This document shows positions 7,163 through 12,121 of a stretch of DNA of 16,766 bases, one piece after another. Position 1 is the stretch's first letter, and each line of letters starts with the position of its first letter. Below the pieces are notes generated by a model. It was not told the DNA's origin and searched no databases. It saw only the letters and a program-made list of their open reading frames with translations. The DNA comes from an uncultured Lachnospiraceae bacterium (GTDB lineage: Bacteria; Bacillota; Clostridia; Lachnospirales; Lachnospiraceae). The translations under genes were made by a program, and so were the position numbers. The stretch is taken from NCBI GenBank assembly GCA_910588215.1, contig CAJUQJ010000066.1, positions 1 to 16,766 on the forward strand. Reading direction: 5' to 3'.

Positions 7163-8449
7163 ATGGACAGAATCATTTTTCACATAGACGTCAACTCTGC
7201 ATATTTAAGCTGGACCGCCCTGGAAAAACTGCATAACGGATCCACGGTAGATCTGCGCACGATCCCGGCCATCATCGGCGGCGATATGGCCAAGCGTCAT
7301 GGTGTTGTGCTCGCCAAGTCCATTCCGGCCAAAGCCTACGGGATCGTAACGGGTGAACCGATTGTCAATGCACTGCGCAAATATCCCGGCCTGACGCTAG
7401 AATCACCGGACCATAAGCTGTACAGCCGCCGGAGTAGAGAACTTATGACGCTCCTGTCAGATTTTTGCCCGGATATCGAGCAGGTCAGTGTGGACGAGTG
7501 TTACATGGACTTCACTCCCATCCGCAGACAGTACACTTCTCCGGAAGAAGCCGCCCGTATGATCAAGGACCATGTGCATGAGAAGCTTGGCTTTACCGTC
7601 AATGTAGGCATCTCGGACCGGAAAGTACTGGCTAAGATGGCCTCGGATTTCAAGAAACCCAATCTGGTGCATACGCTATATGCTTACGAGATTCAGGATA
7701 AGTTGTGGCCACTGCCCGTCTCCTCTCTCTATATGTGCGGCCATTCCAGCGTGGAAACACTGCACAAGCTGGGAGTTCTTACCATCGGCGATCTGGCCCG
7801 AACGGAGCGAAGCATCCTTATGGCACATTTGAAAAGCCACGGCGTGCTGCTCTGGGAGTACGCCAACGGCATCGATGCTTCCGAGGTCGTCATAGAACAG
7901 GCAGAAGCCAAAGGGATCGGCAACTCCACCACCTTAAGCCAGGACGCCGCAGACAAAGACTCTGCCCACCGGGTACTGCTCTCTCTGGCCGAATCCGTGG
8001 CCAGGCGGCTGCGAAAGTCCGGGCAGTCCGCCTCTATGATCAGCACGGAGATCAAATATAACACCTTCAAAAAGGTCTCCCACCAGACCACCCTGCTTAC
8101 CCCCACCAGCCAGACAGATACTATCTATCAGACTGCCTGTGCACTTTTCGATGAGATCTGGGACGGCACCCCAGTGCGTCTCCTGGGGATCCGATCTTCT
8201 AAGCTGACTGCCGAAGGTGAGCCCGTACAGCTTTCCCTGTTCGACCTGCCGTCTCCTGTTCCTTCCCGGAGCGCTGCATCAGGCGCATCGACTATCCCTC
8301 CTTCCTCTCTGAAAAGGGAACAGCTGGATCAGGCACTGGATGCCATCCGCAAACGCTATGGCACAGATGCCATCGTCCGCGGCAGCCTGCTAAACAACTC
8401 TCCGAAACGGAAATCTAAACATAAAGAACAGCCGGAGGGAGACGACTGA
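7163..8449 (+). CDS. dinB: Y-family translesion DNA polymerase (DinB/Pol IV-like)
   Basis: Error-prone polymerase able to copy past damaged bases, working with the sliding clamp. The 428-aa form starts MDRIIFHIDVNSAYLSW. The catalytic Asp is D9 and the Y-family steric-gate aromatic residue is around Y14. The second catalytic pair is in SVDECYMDF (D111, E112). GISDRKVLAKMASDFKKP near 149-166 is the palm/thumb region, and helix-hairpin-helix-like LHKLGVLTIGDLA lies near 200-212. QLSLFD (356-361) is a beta-clamp binding motif, placed before a Ser/Pro linker and a basic tail rather than at the C-terminus. An ATG four codons earlier (7151) is in frame, but TGGAAAA of that codon region works as the Shine-Dalgarno for 7163, as in the sister leader at 9703. 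The gene is convergent with the flavin reductase gene, eight bases apart. No SOS box was recognised. The symbol is used for the family; assignment as Pol IV versus UmuC-type is less sure. Confidence 0.92.
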   Translation: MDRIIFHIDVNSAYLSWTALEKLHNGSTVDLRTIPAIIGGDMAKRHGVVLAKSIPAKAYGIVTGEPIVNALRKYPGLTLESPDHKLYSRRSRELMTLLSDFCPDIEQVSVDECYMDFTPIRRQYTSPEEAARMIKDHVHEKLGFTVNVGISDRKVLAKMASDFKKPNLVHTLYAYEIQDKLWPLPVSSLYMCGHSSVETLHKLGVLTIGDLARTERSILMAHLKSHGVLLWEYANGIDASEVVIEQAEAKGIGNSTTLSQDAADKDSAHRVLLSLAESVARRLRKSGQSASMISTEIKYNTFKKVSHQTTLLTPTSQTDTIYQTACALFDEIWDGTPVRLLGIRSSKLTAEGEPVQLSLFDLPSPVPSRSAASGASTIPPSSLKREQLDQALDAIRKRYGTDAIVRGSLLNNSPKRKSKHKEQPEGDD

Positions 8450-8470
8450 TCCTTCGATCATCCGCGTCTC
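8439..8470. terminator. Possible bidirectional hairpin between convergent genes
   Basis: GAGACG (8439-8444) pairs with CGTCTC (8465-8470), with an inner GATC-CTTC-GATC stem. It spans both stop codons of dinB and the flavin reductase gene. Only a short T-run (TTT) follows on the plus strand, so termination would be weak. Confidence 0.4.
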
Positions 8471-9150
8471 TTTCCGGCCATTTCCTGGTAATCATTTATG
8501 GCTTTACTTCCACATCGCTGTTTTTTGTTCAGTTTTTTTCTTTTGCCAGTTTTGAGCACTTCATTCGCCGCTGCATTCTTGCCTTTTGGCTTGCTTCTGA
8601 CACTGTATCCAAAGGTTCCCATCTCTTCCCCGATACCATAATACCGCCCGTGAGAGTAGACCAATGGTCTCGCGTCACTCAGGCAGAATCTGCCATTCGC
8701 ATCCAGATAACGTTCGTCTATATGCACGGCTAAGACTCTGGCTAGAAACATATGATGTGTGCCGAGCTCTATCTTCTGAGTCACACGACATTCCAGATTG
8801 ACGGGGCTTTCAGCCACCATAGGTGCCTGCACATGCTCACCCTTCAGAGATGTCAATCCCATCTCCCGCCACTTGTCGATATCCCTGCCGCTCTTGACAC
8901 CGCAATAATCGGTTGCATAAGCCAGAGACTCAGTGGTGAGATTCACGACAAACTCCCCTGTCTCCTCTATCATTGAATAAGAATATCTTTCCGGTCTTAC
9001 AGAGATTGATACCATGGGCGGATCTGAACAGACCGTTCCCGTCCACGCCACAGTAAACAGATTAGAGTTCCCCTCCCTGTCAGCTACGCTGACGAGAACC
9101 GCCGGTAAAGGATACAACATATTGCCCGGTTTCCATATCTGCCTGCCCAT
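8458..9150 (-). CDS. Flavin reductase-like FMN-binding protein with basic tail
   Basis: Belongs to the flavin reductase-like/flavoredoxin split-barrel family, which binds FMN and commonly transfers electrons or reduces flavin. The substrate here is unknown. The 230-aa product has KPGNMLYPLPAVLVSV near residues 7-22, NLFTVAWTGTVCSDPPMVSISVRP near 29-53 (FMN phosphate/isoalloxazine region of the family), TGEFVVNL near 64-71 and LECRVTQKIELGTHHMFLARV near 118-140. After about residue 185 there is a ~45-residue tail rich in Lys and Arg (GKRKKLNKKQR), not part of the core fold. The start is supported by GGAGGAG upstream. It lies 24 bases after the coiled-coil gene and is probably co-transcribed with it. 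The tail could bind nucleic acid or anionic surfaces, which is inference. Confidence 0.9.
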   Translation of the reverse strand: MGRQIWKPGNMLYPLPAVLVSVADREGNSNLFTVAWTGTVCSDPPMVSISVRPERYSYSMIEETGEFVVNLTTESLAYATDYCGVKSGRDIDKWREMGLTSLKGEHVQAPMVAESPVNLECRVTQKIELGTHHMFLARVLAVHIDERYLDANGRFCLSDARPLVYSHGRYYGIGEEMGTFGYSVRSKPKGKNAAANEVLKTGKRKKLNKKQRCGSKAINDYQEMAGKRRG

Positions 9151-9174
9151 CCGCGATCTCCTCCGAAGTTACTA

Positions 9175-9696
9175 TTAAAAAAACTTAAAATTAAGCATAG
9201 ACAATACTTGCAGTACCACATCTGCGATCACTCCGATCAAGATCAATACCGAGAACAGAAGGATGGCCTTATTGCCTGTTTTCGCCGGCTGTACTCTCTT
9301 CAATTCTTCCGTCTGTTTATTAAGTTCTTCTACGAAAGCAGCCTGCACATTGCGGTATACCCTGACATTCTCCTTATGGATAAAGTCATCAGACTGTTGG
9401 AATCTCGTTTCCAGCAAATTCTTGATCTCAGCCAGTGTCTCCTGGTCCTCCGCCGTTCGACCACCGTCTGACTGCATCGTTTCCAGCCTGTCCATACATT
9501 CTTTCAATACAGTCTGTACTTCCGCCGCATTCTCGGCTGTTTTCAGATTTACTTTCCGTATTTCCTGCATAAGACCGTCGTACGCCTGCATCTGATTCTG
9601 AAGCTGCTCCATCTTCACGGCCTCAGCTGTCATATTCGCTCTGATCATCTCCTGCGCATTTCTCCTCTGCGCAAGTTTATCGATAAAAGTATCCAT
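9175..9696 (-). CDS. Tail-anchored coiled-coil protein of unknown function
   Basis: I do not recognise a named family. The 173-aa product begins MDTFIDKLAQRRNAQEMIRA and is almost entirely predicted helix with heptad-like spacing of hydrophobic residues up to about residue 135. A single hydrophobic segment at about 143-168 (ILLFSVLILIGVIADVVLQVL) is followed by only a few residues. This is the layout of a membrane tail anchor with the coiled coil in the cytoplasm. It has no signal peptide. GGAG six bases before ATG fixes the start. A consensus promoter lies at 9836-9864 and the ~130-base leader is highly structured. It is the first gene of a likely operon with the flavin reductase gene 24 bases downstream. 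A scaffold or adaptor role at the membrane is plausible but is not shown. Confidence 0.85.
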   Translation of the reverse strand: MDTFIDKLAQRRNAQEMIRANMTAEAVKMEQLQNQMQAYDGLMQEIRKVNLKTAENAAEVQTVLKECMDRLETMQSDGGRTAEDQETLAEIKNLLETRFQQSDDFIHKENVRVYRNVQAAFVEELNKQTEELKRVQPAKTGNKAILLFSVLILIGVIADVVLQVLSMLNFKFF

Positions 9697-9702
9697 TACT
9701 TA

Positions 9703-9820
9703 CTCCATTCCGAAGCGTTTTACTGAGGAAAGCAGGCAAAATTTAGGAGTTTTTCAAAGGAATACTCCGATTTTGCTCTGCGAGTAAGGAGTCTGCGACG
9801 CCTCGGCACAAACTCAGTTC
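9703..9820 (-). promoter_or_regulatory. Structured leader of the coiled-coil gene, copy A
   Basis: On the minus strand: ACTGAGTTTGTG, CCGAGGCGT, a 79-base middle containing CTCAGT, then ACGCTTCGG directly followed by AATGGAG and ATG after a short spacer. CCGAGGCGT and ACGCTTCGG pair over nine positions with one G-U. ACTGAG/CTCAGT interleave with them, so a pseudoknot is possible. GAGTTT can also pair with AGACTC around the GTGCCGAGGCGTC loop. The element lies between the promoter and the start codon, so it would be in the mRNA. Confidence 0.55.
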
Positions 9821-9835
9821 TTTCACATTTTTCTA

Positions 9836-9864
9836 ATTCTAACATCTTTCCGGCTTTCTGACAA
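9836..9864 (-). promoter_or_regulatory. Promoter of the coiled-coil/flavin reductase operon
   Basis: TTGTCA, a 17-base spacer and TAGAAT on the minus strand. The predicted transcript starts near 9829, about 130 bases upstream of the ATG, and includes leader copy A. Confidence 0.75.
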
Positions 9865-10260
9865 CCTAAACCCACACAGCAGATGTACCATTCTTGAAAC
9901 CGTAGTTACTTTTCACAGCCCAGAGGCCGCTCATAGTAACGATTCGGGGCGATATTTAAGAATTTTGCTTCGTAAAAATCGCCCCTCACTCCTAAATCAT
10001 GTTCTCACGCAGTGCGCAGTTTGGCGCATTCCTGACCCGTGAATCAAACCGTACAGTTAACGGCCGAATGCCCTTGCAGCAGAGTGCAGGGCACCGTGAT
10101 CAGTAGCTGACGTTCTCTCCTGATGCATATGAAATGCATATTTATTGCATTTTATGCATTTCGTACATTATATACTTGCTATTCCTTTTCTATTTGTAAA
10201 TATTTACTGTAATTTCACATGTTGTTCATAATTTATTCATATATTTACCGTATACTTTAA
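9865..10260. other. Gene-free stretch with two stem-loops
   Basis: No gene is convincing here. It holds a strong stem-loop at 9946-9985 (GGGGCGATATTTA / TAAAAATCGCCCC, one mismatch in 13 bp), a GC-rich hairpin near 10069-10092 (GCCCTTGCA / TGCAGGGC with a bulge), and a perfect 9-bp inverted repeat GAAATGCAT / ATGCATTTC (10131-10139 and 10154-10162). An AT-rich part from about 10140 to 10260 follows. None is followed by a good T-run. Their function is unknown. Confidence 0.5.
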
Positions 10261-10323
10261 CTATAGCAATCGCAAACATGTAATGTTTAACATTACGCAC
10301 TTAGATAAATTTTTTTCATAATA

Positions 10324-10349
10324 GCCCAGATGCCGCAAGGTGTCTGGGC
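10324..10349 (-). terminator. Hairpin downstream of hlyIII, possible weak terminator
   Basis: GCCCAGA pairs with TCTGGGC around a short inner stem. On the minus strand it is followed by TATTATG, A-rich sequence and then AATTTATC, not a clean U-run. It may end or stabilise the hlyIII transcript. Confidence 0.4.
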
Positions 10350-10360
10350 ACTCCTCATTT

Positions 10361-10430
10361 TCCTCCATTTCAAAGCGCTTTGCACTGAAGACGTGAGCAG
10401 AATTTATGACGCTTCGGCACAAATTCTTTA
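10361..10430 (-). promoter_or_regulatory. Copy B of the repeated leader motif, without an intact gene
   Basis: On the minus strand: AGAATTTGTGCCGAAGCGTC, AAATTCT, a short middle, CGCTTTG, then AAATGGAGG and ATG. AGAATTT/AAATTCT form a 7-bp stem. CGAAGCG and CGCTTTG are complementary with one G-U, matching the helix of copy A. The ATG that follows opens only a short frame (MRSAQTPCGIWAIMKKIYLSA), so this copy may precede a decayed gene or be a mobile copy of the leader. Confidence 0.5.
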
Positions 10431-10435
10431 TTCTC

Positions 10436-11086
10436 CTATGCCACATACAAATACATAAATACAAAATGACAGATGCTGCCGCCCATCACAAACAGATGAA
10501 ATATCTCATGGGATCCGAAATATTTATGTCTGGAATTAAAGAGCGGCAGCTTTAACGCGTAGATGATCCCACCCGCCGTATAGATGATTCCGCCTGCCAG
10601 CAGCCAGAGAAAAGCGCCGTGCGGCAGCTTATCCCACAAAGTCCCGAAAACCGCCAGGCACACCCATCCCATAGCGATATAGATCGTGGAAGAAAACCAC
10701 TTTGGACAAGTGATCCAGAAGGCCTTGATCGTCATGCCGATCAAAGCGATGCCCCATACCACTGCCAGCAGTGTATATCCCAGCCGGCCGCCCAGAACGA
10801 TCAGGCAAACCGGCGTATAAGATCCGGCGATCAAAACAAAGATCATCATATGATCCAGCTTACGGAACATTTTCAGAATATTCTCTTTCACCGTAACACT
10901 GTGATAGACAGCACTCGCGCCGTATAGAGCAACCATACTGCAGATAAAGACCGCCATCGCAATGCGTGCCGTAAAGTCCGCGTCAAGCGCCACCTTCACC
11001 ATCAGCGGCGTAGCTGCCACGATAGCCATCATCATACCGATAAAATGTGTGATCGCGCTTCCCGGTTCCCGAATTGTAATTTGCAT
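10436..11086 (-). CDS. Hemolysin III / PAQR family membrane protein
   Basis: A 216-aa polytopic membrane protein with about seven hydrophobic segments, the usual size for the hemolysin III (YqfA-type) branch of the PAQR superfamily. Conserved features are SAVYHS (residues 59-63, H62), KLDHMMIFVLIAGSYTP (76-92, D78 and H79) and the C-terminal GSHEIFHLFVMGGSICH with H193, H197 and H207. These His/Asp residues are the presumed metal site of the superfamily. Despite the name, most bacterial members are not proven hemolysins. I chose ATG at 11086 because AAAGGGGTC precedes it and the family begins close to the first membrane segment. The longer frame to 11170 reads through the 143-bp repeat and is rejected. 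Its leader contains two tandem repeats. Confidence 0.9.
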   Translation of the reverse strand: MQITIREPGSAITHFIGMMMAIVAATPLMVKVALDADFTARIAMAVFICSMVALYGASAVYHSVTVKENILKMFRKLDHMMIFVLIAGSYTPVCLIVLGGRLGYTLLAVVWGIALIGMTIKAFWITCPKWFSSTIYIAMGWVCLAVFGTLWDKLPHGAFLWLLAGGIIYTAGGIIYALKLPLFNSRHKYFGSHEIFHLFVMGGSICHFVFMYLYVA

Positions 11087-11104
11087 AAGTGACCCCTTTC
11101 TTTC

Positions 11105-11403
11105 TAAACACCCATATCCTACATTATGATACCACCGTAAATAGAAGTGGGTGTTTAGTAAATTATACACACAAAATCGGAGATTTTGGCGCGTTCACGG
11201 AGTCCGCAGTGTAATGCGTACTCCTGATTGACAAGTTACTTCTACAGTAAACACCCATATCCTACATTATGATACCACCATGAATAGAAGTGGGTGTTTA
11301 GTAAATTATGCACACAAAATCGGAGATTTTGGCGCGTTCACGGAGTCCGCAGTGTAATGCGTACTCCTGATTGACAAGTTACTTCTACAGTAAACACCCA
11401 TAA
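11105..11403 (-). repeat. Tandem pair of a 143-bp repeat plus a 12-13-bp third start
   Basis: Units start at 11105 and 11248, each with TAAACACCCA. A third copy of the first 12-13 bases begins at 11391 and then diverges. The two full units differ at only three positions that I can find. Each holds a 53-base stem-loop (TAAACACCCA / TGGGTGTTTA arms), the dyad AAAATC / GATTTT and the hairpin GGAGTcCGCA / TGCGtACTCC. One substitution creates TATAAT on the minus strand in unit 1 (CATAAT in unit 2), a possible -10 box for hlyIII. A diverged copy lies inverted at 6788-6928. Confidence 0.92.
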
Positions 11404-11409
11404 AAATGG

Positions 11410-11535
11410 AATGCCAGTATCATGATATCATTGATACGCTATGCACGGCGAGTACACCAAACTTGTGTACGATATGCTTCCTTTTCGCCATGCGATGTAG
11501 TATTTATATTTTCTTATATAGTTTTCAATACTACA
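11410..11535. repeat. Cluster of stem-loops between the tandem repeats and the 88-aa gene
   Basis: Two simple hairpins are clear: GTACAC / GTGTAC (11452-11470) and TGTAGTATT / AATACTACA (11496-11504 with 11527-11535). The part at 11410-11446 (ATGCCAGTATCATGAT and CTATGC) resembles the palindrome before the alarmone synthetase gene at 14554-14633. On the minus strand a 23-codon frame (11491-11420) exists but lacks a Shine-Dalgarno. Confidence 0.45.
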
Positions 11536-11549
11536 TATAATATATAACA

Positions 11550-11578
11550 ATACTACTACGTATCATATGCGAAGTCAA
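11550..11578 (-). promoter_or_regulatory. Predicted promoter reading toward the tandem repeats and hlyIII
   Basis: TTGACT, a 17-base spacer and TAGTAT on the minus strand, 44 bases after the stop of the 88-aa gene. If used, the hlyIII transcript would have a ~460-base leader including both 143-bp units. Confidence 0.55.
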
Positions 11579-11621
11579 TAGTTTTATGCATGACTGTTAC
11601 GGATTTTGTCTCTTCTCAGCT

Positions 11622-11888
11622 TCAATCCTCTTCGATCACATGGATCTCCAGATAGTCGAAATCGATGGCCTCAATAAAATTATCCTGCGTGAATCTTGTC
11701 TTATCGTGGCGCTTAAAATCCTGAACCGTAGCATCCAGCCAGATCGGTTTGCCCAGATCAAACTGATAGCATACCTCATCCAGTGCATGGAACACCTTGT
11801 GAGTCCTGGTATCATTGCCGGAATCTTCGATGACGGTATCCTTTACCAAATGATTATTTTCAAATATTTTTGCCCATAAACGGAACAT
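11622..11888 (-). CDS. Small conserved-looking protein of unknown function
   Basis: An 88-aa acidic protein with no signal peptide or membrane segment, beginning MFRLWAKIFENNHLVKDT and ending with acidic residues (VIEED). I recognise no catalytic motif. The start is well supported: AGGTGAGG lies just upstream of ATG at 11888, and the -10 box of a consensus promoter is at 11922-11927, so the longer frame to 11930 would begin upstream of the transcript. It is transcribed alone and divergently from the 709-aa membrane protein. Good ribosome-binding site and promoter make it a real gene. The function is open. Confidence 0.85.
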   Translation of the reverse strand: MFRLWAKIFENNHLVKDTVIEDSGNDTRTHKVFHALDEVCYQFDLGKPIWLDATVQDFKRHDKTRFTQDNFIEAIDFDYLEIHVIEED

Positions 11889-11921
11889 ATCCTCACCTCT
11901 TCTTGTGCATGACGTAAGTTT

Positions 11922-11950
11922 ACTATACAAATCCCACCGGAAAATGTAAA
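11922..11950 (-). promoter_or_regulatory. Promoter of the 88-aa gene
   Basis: TTTACA, a 17-base spacer and TATAGT on the minus strand, giving a predicted start near 11915 and a leader of about 27 bases. Confidence 0.8.
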
Positions 11951-11973
11951 CGGAAAAAGCAGATACTTTTCAC

Positions 11974-12002
11974 TTTTTCTTTCATGTATAAAATGGTACA
12001 CT
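11974..12002 (+). promoter_or_regulatory. Candidate promoter of the 709-aa membrane protein gene
   Basis: TACACT at 11997-12002 preceded by TGG (extended -10), with a T-rich poor -35. TATAAA just upstream is an alternative -10. A short hairpin, ACCCGG / CCGGGT, follows in the leader. Confidence 0.35.
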
Positions 12003-12121
12003 GATAACAACCCGGCCCATTCCGGGTATTTCCTGTTCTGTCATGCCTGTCTGCCCGGCAAAAGACCGACAGCGGATCGTACTGCACTTAAAATGATAAG
12101 AAAAGCGAGCAGATATACATC

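Noticed and set aside
10261..10464. 67-codon minus-strand frame after hlyIII
   Set aside because: It overlaps the hlyIII end, passes through leader copy B and a hairpin, and is not protein-like at its N-terminus.
11105..11161. Invertible promoter flanked by TAAACACCCA / TGGGTGTTTA
   Set aside because: All three copies have the enclosed segment in the same orientation relative to the unit and no recombinase gene is nearby.
11087..11170. Longer N-terminus for the hemolysin III protein
   Set aside because: The extra 28 codons run through the 143-bp repeat, and a clear ribosome-binding site precedes the family-typical start at 11086.
11105..11403. CRISPR array or integron attC sites
   Set aside because: Units are 143 bp and contiguous with no unique spacers, and the ends do not match the attC core consensus GTTRRRY.
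11889..11930. Longer start for the 88-aa protein
   Set aside because: The -10 box of its promoter overlaps this segment, so it would not be transcribed, and the ATG at 11888 has a strong ribosome-binding site.
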